From Puniceibacterium sediminis (GTDB lineage: Bacteria; Pseudomonadota; Alphaproteobacteria; Rhodobacterales; Rhodobacteraceae): a stretch of 64,000 bases of DNA. Where the stretch lies: the NCBI RefSeq assembly GCF_900188035.1, contig NZ_FZNN01000007.1, positions 124,001-188,000 on the forward strand, read 5' to 3'. The translations under genes and the position numbers were made by a program. The notes below the pieces were generated by a model that made no database searches, was not told where the DNA came from, and saw only the letters and a list, made by a program, of their open reading frames with translations. Below are positions 37,075-47,082 of the stretch, one piece after another (within the stretch, counting starts at the first letter, position 1; every line of letters starts with the position of its first letter).

Positions 37075-38616
37075 ATCCCGCGCCCGGGTCCAGCGATGAA
37101 GCCAGACCGGCGCCAGAGACTGATTTTCCGCACCGCGCATCACCAGACGCAGATTCGTGAGGTCAGCATTACCCGGCCGCAGCTTGAATGCGACACGGGT
37201 TCGGCTGGCTTGTGTGCCATCTTCGGATGACGCCGCCGGGGGAAGTGCCAGAACTACCGGATCTGTGAATTCTGCGCCGTCTGTGGCTGTGAGTTCGGGC
37301 CATGCATTTTCCGGAAGACCTTCAAAATCCACCACGTATTGCAAAGCCTCCTGCTCGATCGGGTCGATGCCGCTCCGGGCCTGAAGGATCTTCGCGCCCT
37401 CGGTAGACGCCGGGGCGAGCGTCCAGACAAGATCATAGTCGAACCGATGCTCGGAGCCTTTTTCGAGCGGCTGTTCCGGCCGCCAGAAGGCAACGATATT
37501 GTCCATGAATTCGTTTGCTGTCGGTATTTCGATCAGCGTCACGGCACCCTTGCCCCAGTCGCCACGAGGTTGAACCATGGCCGAGGGCCGGTGGTTGTAA
37601 TGGGCCTCTGTGTCCTGAAAGGCGGCAAAACTCCGGTCGGACTGGTAAAGGCCGAAACTACGTGGATTGGTGTCGGAAAAGGCCGAAGCCTGAATTCTGG
37701 CGGGGTTCGAGATCGGTCGCCAAAGCATCTCGCCCGCGCCATTTTTGATCACCAGAACGTCGCTGTCATGTACAGCCGGTCGGAAATCGTCACCGACCGA
37801 AGACCGCAGCGGCCCCTTGAAATACATGGTGGTGAGCGGCGCGATGCCGATCGTGCTGATCGTTTCGCGCGGGAAGACCGTGACCGAAATCTCCTGACGT
37901 GTGTCATCGCCCGGTGTGATGGTCATGTCGATATGCGCGGTCAGCGATGGGCTGTCGATTAGCCCCTCTATGCGTTCGCTTGTGTCGCCCGGCTGATGCA
38001 GGCGCAGATGGACAATATCGGGGAATTCTTCCGGACCCTGATCTCCGCTTCCCAGCGCAATGGTGCGCGCGGAAAGGCCATAGACCATGTCACGGCCGAT
38101 GGCGCGGAAATAACTGGCACCCTGCATCACGAGGAACTCGTCCATATGCTCTGGGTCATTCAACGGGGTGCGCAATCGCAGACCTGTAAATCCGGCACCC
38201 GGTGCCTTGGCGGGGATCTCATCGAAATAGCGCAGATCGAAAGAGAAAAGATCCGCCGCGAAATCGTAGGGTACAATCCCGGTGTCGGTGATCCGGTCAA
38301 TGATCACAGGAGTCTGAAAGTACAGACCGGGGGGTAACAGATCCACGGCAAAGCTGTCGTCCAGGTCAAGCATGGCAGCGCGTCCCGGCAGCGGTCGGAT
38401 GCCGCGATAGGCGTCGTAATCCAGACCCGCAAAGGGCGGCGGAAGCTCACGGTTCGGCGCATTGTAGGGTTCTGACGCAAGCTTGCGCGCCCGGTCCAGC
38501 AGGCCGTCGCCGGGACGGTCAGGAGTGCGTGCAAAACCGCCACGCGTGCCCATCAGGGTCGCTGCGGCAGTGGCTGTGGTCAAGAAGCTGCGTCTGTGCA
38601 TTGTTTTACCGGTCAA
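37063..38616 (-). CDS. opgG: Periplasmic glucan biosynthesis protein (OpgG/MdoG family), Tat signal
   Basis: This 517-residue periplasmic protein begins with a twin-arginine signal (MHRRSFLTTATAAATLMG). The OpgG body follows: LASEPYNAPNRELPPPFAGLDYDAYRGI, a family hallmark spanning residues 46-73, then VPYDFAADLFSF and FYFDTNPRSFGLYQSDRSF-like blocks. OpgG/OpgD proteins are needed to make branched periplasmic glucans. A Tat signal is characteristic of E. coli OpgD rather than OpgG, so OpgD is an alternative name. It overlaps opgH by four bases (ATGA at 38613-38616) and comes second in the operon. Confidence 0.9.
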   Translation of the reverse strand: MTGKTMHRRSFLTTATAAATLMGTRGGFARTPDRPGDGLLDRARKLASEPYNAPNRELPPPFAGLDYDAYRGIRPLPGRAAMLDLDDSFAVDLLPPGLYFQTPVIIDRITDTGIVPYDFAADLFSFDLRYFDEIPAKAPGAGFTGLRLRTPLNDPEHMDEFLVMQGASYFRAIGRDMVYGLSARTIALGSGDQGPEEFPDIVHLRLHQPGDTSERIEGLIDSPSLTAHIDMTITPGDDTRQEISVTVFPRETISTIGIAPLTTMYFKGPLRSSVGDDFRPAVHDSDVLVIKNGAGEMLWRPISNPARIQASAFSDTNPRSFGLYQSDRSFAAFQDTEAHYNHRPSAMVQPRGDWGKGAVTLIEIPTANEFMDNIVAFWRPEQPLEKGSEHRFDYDLVWTLAPASTEGAKILQARSGIDPIEQEALQYVVDFEGLPENAWPELTATDGAEFTDPVVLALPPAASSEDGTQASRTRVAFKLRPGNADLTNLRLVMRGAENQSLAPVWLHRWTRARDGGV

Positions 38617-40271
38617 ATGTGGACGTCGTGTTGACGATCAAGGTAGGGCACAAGAATTGGTGCCGCCAGTAGTGGCGCGGCCACAGGAAGCATAAACAGC
38701 AACGCATCCGGGTTCACAACCGCTACCAAAGCGACAAGCGCAATGCCGCCTGCGGCTTCCAGCATGCCAGAGGGCAGATTCACACGGCGGCCTGTGGTGC
38801 TTTTCCAGCCGCAATCGTGCCCTGTCAGAACCGATCCGACTGCCAGCACGTGACGGATCATCACAATTGGTGCCAGCAGTGACGACATCACCAGTTCGGC
38901 GGTCGCAGCCCGCAACATGATCTTGCGGGCGCGCGGGCTATTCGTGGAGCCCAAGTTGCGCAACAGACCACAAACCTTTGGCATAAGGAGCAGGGTGACC
39001 ACCGCCAGCAGCGGCCAAATGCTTGCAGCTGGCACCAACCCGGCAGAAAGCAGAATGACCAGCGCCAACCAGATTGGCCCGGCAGCATAGCCCATTATGC
39101 CCACCGCCATGTGCATGCGGCTGATCGGGTGCAGACCAGCCATGCCGATGATGCGGCTGTGTTGCAGGTTGCCCTGGCACCAGCGGCGGTCACGCTTGTG
39201 AAACTCGGCCAGGGTCTGTGGACCGTCTTCGGCGCTGGCGCGGGTCTCAGCATCGATTTCGATCTTCCAACCGGCGCGGCGCATCAAGGCAGCCTCGACA
39301 AAGTCATGGCTGAGGATATCACCACCAAAGGGCGCCGAACCGCTGAGTTTCGGCAGATGACCCGCCTCGCGAAAGGCTTTGACGCGGATCAGGGCGTTAT
39401 GCCCCCAATAATTGCCGGCATCTCCAGTCCAGAGCGCAAAACCGGTCAGAAAAGTCGGTCCCATCAGGCGCGCAGACAGGCGCTGCAGCTTGCCAAAACG
39501 CGATTTTGCCGGGACCAGACGCATTCCAGCCTGCAATAGGCCGGTCTGCGGCGAACGTTCCATGCGTTCAACCATTGTCGCAATGCGCGAAGCACCCATG
39601 CGGCTGTCGGCATCCAGAGTCATCATGTAGTCGAAACGGTTGCCGTGGCTGTGCAACCAGTCCGAGATATTGCCGGGTTTACGCCCCGTATTTTCGGTAC
39701 GGCGGCGGTAGACGATTTGGCCCGCGTCAATCAACGGAGCCAGCGTCTCCTCTTCCAGCGCGATCCTGTCGGGATCGCGTGTGTCAGACAGCACGAACAG
39801 TGTCGTGGTGTGGTTGATGCCTTGCCGTTCCAGATCCATCGCAAGTTCGGACAACATGCGGGCAGGACCACTCGGCTCTTCTCCGCACATGGTTAGCAAG
39901 ACGGCTGTACGGCCGATCGGCTGCCAGCCAGGCAGCGGGCGAACGGTCGCCATTGGTGAGGCCAGTAGCCCAATCAGCGCAGTGGTAGCTCCCAGCGAAA
40001 GCGTGGCCGCAGTCAGCGTCAACAGGGCAAGTGCCGTGCCGCTGGCCAGTGTCCATTCATCGATCGCTGCCGCAAAGCCTGCAGCGATCATCATCGTAAG
40101 GGTAAGCGTCATTGCCGCCTGGAGCCAAGCCAGCCAGTATGAATCGCCTGCCTGTGAAAGCGTCGGAGCGTTCAGAACCGGGCGCGCGAGAAAGCGTCGC
40201 AGCGGGGCCGGTCGCAGCACGGCCCGTACGGGGGCAGCGGCGATCTGGCCTGGGAGTACATGGATTGACAT
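38613..40271 (-). CDS. opgH: Periplasmic glucan glucosyltransferase OpgH/MdoH
   Basis: This 552-residue inner-membrane GT2 enzyme polymerises glucose from UDP-glucose into osmoregulated periplasmic glucans. The catalytic signatures are TLDADSRMG (DxD-like), GGDILSHDFVEAALM, and the Q-x2-RW type motif RDRRWCQGNLQHSR. Membrane helices flank the domain, with about two at the N-terminus and several in the last third. It is much shorter than E. coli OpgH, lacking long cytosolic ends. AAGG lies before the start at 40271. It precedes opgG, the reverse of E. coli order. Confidence 0.92.
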   Translation of the reverse strand: MSIHVLPGQIAAAPVRAVLRPAPLRRFLARPVLNAPTLSQAGDSYWLAWLQAAMTLTLTMMIAAGFAAAIDEWTLASGTALALLTLTAATLSLGATTALIGLLASPMATVRPLPGWQPIGRTAVLLTMCGEEPSGPARMLSELAMDLERQGINHTTTLFVLSDTRDPDRIALEEETLAPLIDAGQIVYRRRTENTGRKPGNISDWLHSHGNRFDYMMTLDADSRMGASRIATMVERMERSPQTGLLQAGMRLVPAKSRFGKLQRLSARLMGPTFLTGFALWTGDAGNYWGHNALIRVKAFREAGHLPKLSGSAPFGGDILSHDFVEAALMRRAGWKIEIDAETRASAEDGPQTLAEFHKRDRRWCQGNLQHSRIIGMAGLHPISRMHMAVGIMGYAAGPIWLALVILLSAGLVPAASIWPLLAVVTLLLMPKVCGLLRNLGSTNSPRARKIMLRAATAELVMSSLLAPIVMIRHVLAVGSVLTGHDCGWKSTTGRRVNLPSGMLEAAGGIALVALVAVVNPDALLFMLPVAAPLLAAPILVPYLDRQHDVHI

Positions 40272-40618
40272 GGTTAACCTTCGTGAATTCGGAGACTGAG
40301 TCTGTTGCTCCTCAAACGCTCCAATTGCTGCTTGGTTGCGCCGCCGCAATGGGCTTCAGAAATATTTCGAAGCAATGCGCCGATCCGGCCTGCTTCCTTA
40401 AGCGGAATTCCGCCATATGACTGAAATCGCGTAAAAAAACACCCAATTTCGAAGGAACAATTTGGCGAGTTTCTGCGCGTGCATAGTGCGTACTGCTTGC
40501 GAGCGTTCGCCTGCTGTGGTCTTGCGACGTCACGCACCACGAAACAGGCGCTGGAAATGATGAAACGAGGCCGCAAAAGGGCCGCATTGACCAACGGCAC
40601 CGCGATTCGGAGACCGGC
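40272..40618. other. Divergent regulatory gap, opgH versus flippase-like gene
   Basis: About 350 bases without a supported gene. It contains the perfect 12-bp palindrome GCGGAATTCCGC (40402-40413). Promoters for both divergent units should lie here; I recognise no specific operator. Confidence 0.4.
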
Positions 40619-41560
40619 ATGAGCCGAAGGTTCCCTTGGTCGGGCAAGCTCAGCCTGCGGATTTTTCAGGCGTTGGTGAGCATTGCACTGCTGGCTGTCT
40701 TATGGCGCGCGGTTGGCGGCAGCGATGCGCTTAACAGTCTTGCCGGTGCCGATCCGTTCTGGCTTGCCCTCGCATTTCTGATGCTGACGCTTCAAACGGT
40801 TCTGTCTGCGCTAAGGTGGAAATTGACCGCCAAAGGCCTCGGCCAACGGTTTACCACCACGCATGCGATACGGGAATACTACCTCGCTCAATTCATCAAC
40901 CAGTCGCTGCCCGGCGGCATGGTCGGCGATGCGGGTCGAGCTGTTCGGGCACGACATCAGGCGGGACTAATGCGCGCCACGCAAGGCGTGGTGTTCGAGA
41001 GGCTATCGGGACAGGTGGTGGTGTTTTCGGTCATGGCCGTGACCTTTGCTGTGACAACGCTATCCCCCGGAGGGCTGCACTGGCCGATATGGGTTCGCTC
41101 ATTCATGGTGCCGCTGATCCTCATCGGGTTGGGCGCGCCGGCGGTGTTCTGGCTAGGCGGGCTTCTGCCTGGGCCCCAGCGCCGCGCTCTCGACAGCCTT
41201 TGGGACGCCCTTCACACATCCCTTTTGGCGCCAAAGATCCTGAGGTGGCAGGTGGTTCTTGGGCTTGGAACGACCGCCTGCACGCTGTCGGCCTTTGCGT
41301 TCTGTGCGCTGGCGACCGGAACGGGACTTTCTCTGGTCGCGGTACTGGGGGTCGTACCTCTGATAGTATTTACCATGCTGATCCCCATTTCCATTTCAGG
41401 CTGGGGCCTGCGCGAAGGCGCGGCCGCCGCCCTGTTTCCTGTAGTCGGGGCTAGCGCGACGGAAGGTCTGGCCGCCAGTATTGCCTTCGGACTGGTGTTC
41501 ATCGCCGTCGTTCTACCTGGAATTCTTCCCCTCCTCAAAGGCCGTCGGGTTCAGAAGTGA
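40619..41560 (+). CDS. Flippase-like membrane protein (LPG synthase TM-domain family)
   Basis: This 313-residue protein has about eight hydrophobic helices and the UPF0104/AglD/MprF-N-like pattern: RWKLTAKGLG near residue 65, AIREYYLAQFINQSLPGGMVGDAGRAVRA as the most conserved segment, FERLSGQVVVF, and PISISGWGLREGAAA near the C-terminus. Relatives are membrane domains of lysylphosphatidylglycerol synthase and putative lipid or glycolipid flippases; there is no catalytic domain attached. Divergent placement from opgHG suggests, but does not show, a role in envelope glycan or lipid export. Confidence 0.8.
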   Translation: MSRRFPWSGKLSLRIFQALVSIALLAVLWRAVGGSDALNSLAGADPFWLALAFLMLTLQTVLSALRWKLTAKGLGQRFTTTHAIREYYLAQFINQSLPGGMVGDAGRAVRARHQAGLMRATQGVVFERLSGQVVVFSVMAVTFAVTTLSPGGLHWPIWVRSFMVPLILIGLGAPAVFWLGGLLPGPQRRALDSLWDALHTSLLAPKILRWQVVLGLGTTACTLSAFAFCALATGTGLSLVAVLGVVPLIVFTMLIPISISGWGLREGAAAALFPVVGASATEGLAASIAFGLVFIAVVLPGILPLLKGRRVQK

Positions 41561-41667
41561 AAACACGTATGTCGTAAAAAACGACACTTATGACGTTTTT
41601 AAATTGGACTCACCGCCCGATTTGGTGGCAGGCTACGGTTATGCCCACCAGCCAGCGGAGCCGAGCC

Positions 41668-43701
41668 ATGTCCAGGGACCCCCTTCTTCAACCGTATCAA
41701 TTGGGTCATCTGACCCTGAAAAACCGGATCATGACCACCAGTCATGAACCCGCCTATCCCGAAGATGGCATGCCAAAGGACCGCTATCGTGCCTATCACG
41801 CGGCGCGCGCCAAGGCCGGTGTTGCCCTGACCATGACCGCCGGGTCGGCGGCGGTGTCGCGCAACTCTCCTCCGGTGTTCAACAACGTGCTGGCCTACAA
41901 GGACGAGGTGGTGCCGTGGATGAAGGCACTTGCAGACGAATGCCACGGCCATGGTTGCGCGGTCATGATCCAGCTAAGTCACCTGGGGCGACGTACCCAG
42001 TGGAACAAGGGCGACTGGCTGCCCGTCGTCTCGCCCGGTCCATTCCGCGAACCGGCGCACAGGGCCTTTCCCAAGGTGATCGAAGACTGGGAAATCGACC
42101 GCATCATCCAGGACTACGCCGATGCGGCGGAACGAATGCATGCCGCCGGACTCGATGGGGTCGAATTCGAATGTTACGGCCATCTGATGGATCAGTTCAT
42201 GTCGCCGCTGACCAATGCGCTGGACGCGCCTTGGGGGGGATCGCTGGAAAACCGCGCGAGATTCGCGCTCGAGGTGTACCGCGCCTGCCGCAAGCGGGTC
42301 GGCGATGGGTTCTTGCTGGGCATGCGTTATTCCGCAGATGACACCGCGCCGGGTGGGATCGATACTGAAGAGGGCATCGCCATCGGGCATATGTTCAAAT
42401 CCGCTGGCGTCGATTTCCTGAATGTCATTCGCGGGCAGATCCACACCGATCCGGCGATGACCGACGTGATTCCGATACAAGGCATGAAATCCGCACCGCA
42501 CCTGGATTTCGCAGGCCGCATCCGGGCAGAGGTCGGCCTGCCCACCTTCCATGCCGCGCGGATTCCCGATGTGGCAACGGCACGCCACGCGATCGCGAGC
42601 GGCCAGTTGGACATGGTGGGGATGACCCGCGCCCACATGGCCGACCCGCAGGTGGTGCAGAAAATCATGGAAGGACGCGAGGAAGACATTCGCCCCTGCG
42701 TCGGCGCGACTTATTGTCTGGACAGGATTTATCAGGCTGGGGATGCTCTTTGCATTCACAACGCCGCCACAGGGCGCGAACTGTCGATGCCGCATGACAT
42801 TCCGGCGGCAACCGTGCGCAAGAACGTCGTAATCGTCGGTGCAGGTCCTGCGGGCCTCGAGGCGGCGAGGGTCGCAGCAGAGCGCGGCCACGACGTGACC
42901 GTATTCGAGGCGGCAGGCGATCCCGGCGGGCAGATCCGTCTGACCGCGCAAAGTCCCCGCCGCAAAGAGATGATCGGCATCATTGACTGGCGCATGGCGC
43001 AATGCGCGGCGCGTGACGTGACCTTTCACTTCAACACCTTTGCCGAAATGTCCGACGTGACGGCGCTGAACCCCGATGTGGTGATCATCGCCACAGGGGG
43101 GCTGCCAAATACGGATGTGCTGGAGGCGGGCAACGATCTGGTCGTTTCGACCTGGGATATCATTTCGGGCGACGTGAAGCCCGGGCAATCGGTGCTGATG
43201 TACGATGATGCCGGGGACCACGCAGCACTACAAGCGGCAGAGATCGTTGCAAAGGCGGGTGGGCATGTAGAGATCATGACTCCGGACCGCAGCTTTGCCC
43301 CGGATGTCATGGCGATGAATCTGGTACCCTATATGCGCAGCCTTCAGGACAAGGATGTAAGGTTCACCGTTACCTATCGCTTGATGGCGGTCGAGAAGGG
43401 CGGGAACCGGCTGCGCGCTGTAATCGGCACGGATTATTCGGCGCACCGGGAAGAGCGGCATTTCGATCAGGTCGTGGTCAACCACGGGACTTTGCCGCTG
43501 GATGATTTGTATTTCGAACTGAAGCCGATGTCGACGAACCTTGGCGCGGTGGATCAGGATGCGTTGATCGCAGGCCGCCCGCAAACGGATGTGCGCAACG
43601 CTGAGGGCATCTTCCAGCTTTTCCGGATTGGCGATGCGGTATCGGCGCGAAACACCCATGCCGCGATTTACGATGCATTGCGGCTGATGAAGGATGTTTA
43701 A
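41668..43701 (+). CDS. DgcA-like NADH:flavin oxidoreductase (trimethylamine dehydrogenase type)
   Basis: This 677-residue protein has an N-terminal old-yellow-enzyme barrel (FMN; LKNRIMTTSHEPAY, VEFECYGHLMDQFMSP), an iron-sulphur segment and a C-terminal FAD/NAD domain (VVIVGAGPAGLEAARVA). Relatives oxidatively demethylate dimethylglycine or betaine derivatives. In the Fe-S segment Cys344, Cys350 and Cys362 are present, but the second ligand of trimethylamine dehydrogenase is Ala347 (CVGATYC), so a standard 4-Cys cluster is not obvious. The start at 41668 has GGAG before it. It lies upstream of gbcA-gbcB on the same strand. Confidence 0.87.
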   Translation: MSRDPLLQPYQLGHLTLKNRIMTTSHEPAYPEDGMPKDRYRAYHAARAKAGVALTMTAGSAAVSRNSPPVFNNVLAYKDEVVPWMKALADECHGHGCAVMIQLSHLGRRTQWNKGDWLPVVSPGPFREPAHRAFPKVIEDWEIDRIIQDYADAAERMHAAGLDGVEFECYGHLMDQFMSPLTNALDAPWGGSLENRARFALEVYRACRKRVGDGFLLGMRYSADDTAPGGIDTEEGIAIGHMFKSAGVDFLNVIRGQIHTDPAMTDVIPIQGMKSAPHLDFAGRIRAEVGLPTFHAARIPDVATARHAIASGQLDMVGMTRAHMADPQVVQKIMEGREEDIRPCVGATYCLDRIYQAGDALCIHNAATGRELSMPHDIPAATVRKNVVIVGAGPAGLEAARVAAERGHDVTVFEAAGDPGGQIRLTAQSPRRKEMIGIIDWRMAQCAARDVTFHFNTFAEMSDVTALNPDVVIIATGGLPNTDVLEAGNDLVVSTWDIISGDVKPGQSVLMYDDAGDHAALQAAEIVAKAGGHVEIMTPDRSFAPDVMAMNLVPYMRSLQDKDVRFTVTYRLMAVEKGGNRLRAVIGTDYSAHREERHFDQVVVNHGTLPLDDLYFELKPMSTNLGAVDQDALIAGRPQTDVRNAEGIFQLFRIGDAVSARNTHAAIYDALRLMKDV

Positions 43702-43772
43702 CCGACCGCGCCGGGCGCGTCAGCAGCCCCCGACCGCACCCCAAAATCCACTATGTCCATTCCGACCTATAA

Positions 43773-45110
<1,338 letters not shown>

Positions 45111-45114
45111 ACAC

Positions 45115-46188
45115 ATGATCCCGATGCCAAAAGAGGATTCGCCGGTCTGGAAGGATTCGGAACTTCTGGAATGCGTGCAGACGATTCCAGAGGCACCGGA
45201 TGTGGTCAGCTTTGTTTTTCGCCCGCCTTCCGGCGCGCGGTTCCTGTACAAGGCCGGGCAATTTGTGACACTCGATCTGCCGGTGCCGGGCGGGAACATC
45301 CAGCGGACCTACACGATCTCGTCCAACCCCGCGGCGACGGCTTATATCACTGTGACAGTCAAAGCACAGGCTGGCAGCGTCGCGTCACGCTGGATGCTGG
45401 ACCATCTGAAACCGGGAATGCGGCTCAAGGTCTATGGCCCCACGGGGCTGTTCCATTTGCCGCCGCAGCCAGATGACAAGTACCTGTTCATCTCGGCTGG
45501 ATCGGGTGTCACGCCAATGATGTCGATGGCCGCGTTTCTCTGGGAGCGCGGCGAAGACCCCGACATCACCTTCATCACCTGCGCGCGCCGCCCATCCGAG
45601 CTGATCTTCCGCCGCAAGCTCGAACACATGGCCAGCCGGGTGCAGGGTATCAAACTGAACTTTGTGGTCGGGCAAGACGATCCCTATGATGCCTGGACGG
45701 GCTATCGCGGACGTTTCAATCAGCTGATGCTGGGCTTGATGGCACCGGATTACCTTGACCGCGAGGTTTATTGCTGCGGGCCCGAATCCTTCATGGAATC
45801 GGTGCGCGACATGCTCAACAGCCTTGGCTACGACATGACGCGCTATCATCAGGAAAGCTTTGCCGCCCCTGCTGTGACTGTCGCCGAGATGACTGAATTC
45901 GACGACGTTGTGCCACAGGAAAAGGCCGCAGCCGAACTGGTATTTTCCCGGTCCGGCAAGACCGTACCCTGCCACGAAACAGATACGGTATTGGCGATTG
46001 CCAAGGCTTCGGGGCTGAACATCCCCTCGGGCTGCACATTCGGCGTCTGCGGGACGTGCAAGGTCAAGAAAATATCGGGCGAGGCGCATATGGTGCACAA
46101 CGGCGGGATATCAGAGGATGATATCGCGGATGGCTATATCCTGGCGTGCTGTTCCAACCCGATCGGACGGCTGGAAGTAGAGGTTTAA
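45115..46188 (+). CDS. gbcB: Ferredoxin-type reductase partner of the Rieske oxygenase (GbcB)
   Basis: This 357-residue electron-transfer protein has a ferredoxin-reductase fold with flavin motif RTYTISS and nucleotide motif GSGVTPMMS. A plant-type 2Fe-2S domain is at the C-terminus (SGCTFGVCGTCKV and a last Cys in LACCSNP). It passes electrons from NAD(P)H to the GbcA Rieske centre. GGAG lies before the ATG, and the gene starts 4 bases after gbcA, clearly co-transcribed. A TetR gene converges on it 30 bases downstream. Confidence 0.9.
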   Translation: MIPMPKEDSPVWKDSELLECVQTIPEAPDVVSFVFRPPSGARFLYKAGQFVTLDLPVPGGNIQRTYTISSNPAATAYITVTVKAQAGSVASRWMLDHLKPGMRLKVYGPTGLFHLPPQPDDKYLFISAGSGVTPMMSMAAFLWERGEDPDITFITCARRPSELIFRRKLEHMASRVQGIKLNFVVGQDDPYDAWTGYRGRFNQLMLGLMAPDYLDREVYCCGPESFMESVRDMLNSLGYDMTRYHQESFAAPAVTVAEMTEFDDVVPQEKAAAELVFSRSGKTVPCHETDTVLAIAKASGLNIPSGCTFGVCGTCKVKKISGEAHMVHNGGISEDDIADGYILACCSNPIGRLEVEV

Positions 46189-46218
46189 CGACCCGGCGCG
46201 AGAGGCACCGGGCAGCGC

Positions 46219-46857
46219 CTATTTCACTGCCATAGCCTCCAGCGTCATGCCGTGGCGCGAGGCGAAGCGCGCAAGTTCGCTGTCGCTGGCCGAGGTTCCG
46301 GTGAACGTCTGCACATAGAATGGCATCCGTGGCATGCGCACCTCGGGCGACTCTGTCACCATCATCGAGACATAGCCGATCTGCGTGTAATAAACAGTGA
46401 AAGCACGCACCTGAGCATCGGCCTCAGCAAAGCCAAACCGCAGAAACATCGCGCGGATCGCTGCGATCCGCTCCTGATCCGTCGCTTCAAGCACCGCGCG
46501 CAAGTCAGGATCGCCCAAGGCCCAGTTCCGGATCGCGAAATCGAGCTGTGAATCGAAGAGATCAGGGCGCAGCCAACAGTCGAACAGGTTCAGCACCGCC
46601 TCCGCGATCGTTTCTGAAAAAGCCTCTGCTCGGGCAATCATATTGCCGGTGTTCTTGGCACGCCAGCGCGCGATCAGTGCCGCGAGCAGCGCCTCACGGC
46701 TGTCGAAATGACCGTAAAAGCTGGTCCGCGACAGTCCGACACGTTTGGCCAGCGGCATGACCTTGACCGCCTCGACCCCTTGTTCGATCAGCAGCTGATA
46801 CGCGGCCTCAAGCCAAAGATCCTCGGACCCACGCCAGCCGCCTGTCTTTTCCGCCAT
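46219..46857 (-). CDS. TetR-family transcriptional regulator
   Basis: This 212-residue regulator has an N-terminal TetR helix-turn-helix (AAYQLLIEQGVEAVKV then LAKRVGLSRTSFYGHFDSREALLAAL, about 18-65) and a mostly helical ligand-binding C-terminal domain. A perfect AGGAGGTG ribosome site stands before the start at 46857, ruling out the 31-codon extension. It is transcribed away from the RND pump genes across a 225-base gap, the usual AcrR-like arrangement, and converges on gbcB. Repression of the pump is the simplest inference; a role in betaine genes is an alternative. Confidence 0.88.
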   Translation of the reverse strand: MAEKTGGWRGSEDLWLEAAYQLLIEQGVEAVKVMPLAKRVGLSRTSFYGHFDSREALLAALIARWRAKNTGNMIARAEAFSETIAEAVLNLFDCWLRPDLFDSQLDFAIRNWALGDPDLRAVLEATDQERIAAIRAMFLRFGFAEADAQVRAFTVYYTQIGYVSMMVTESPEVRMPRMPFYVQTFTGTSASDSELARFASRHGMTLEAMAVK

Positions 46858-46922
46858 ACCGCGCACCTCCTGCAGGCTTCTGAGTAGCCGGGAAGCCGGG
46901 TTTTGGCAATTCGCCTGCCCAT

Positions 46923-46950
46923 TGTGCATAGGAGGACAGGGCCTGTGCAT
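46923..46950. promoter_or_regulatory. Candidate TetR operator region
   Basis: TGTGCAT occurs twice (46923-46929 and 46944-46950), 21 bases apart, around the near-palindromic ACAGGGCCTGT, in the gap between the tetR gene and the RND operon. Suggestive only. Confidence 0.3.
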
Positions 46951-47082
46951 CCTGCTATTACGGCTTGCCTCAACACTTGGTTGCTGCGATGCAGCGCTAA
47001 CGTGGTCTTTACCGCGGCAATATCTATTCTTATGCGCAAACGGCGCAACCCGCGCGCAATGCCGCCTGAGCGAGGAATTCTG

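Noticed and set aside
41974-43221. A 415-codon minus-strand frame
   Set aside because: Antisense to the DgcA-like flavoprotein, which has clear cofactor motifs.
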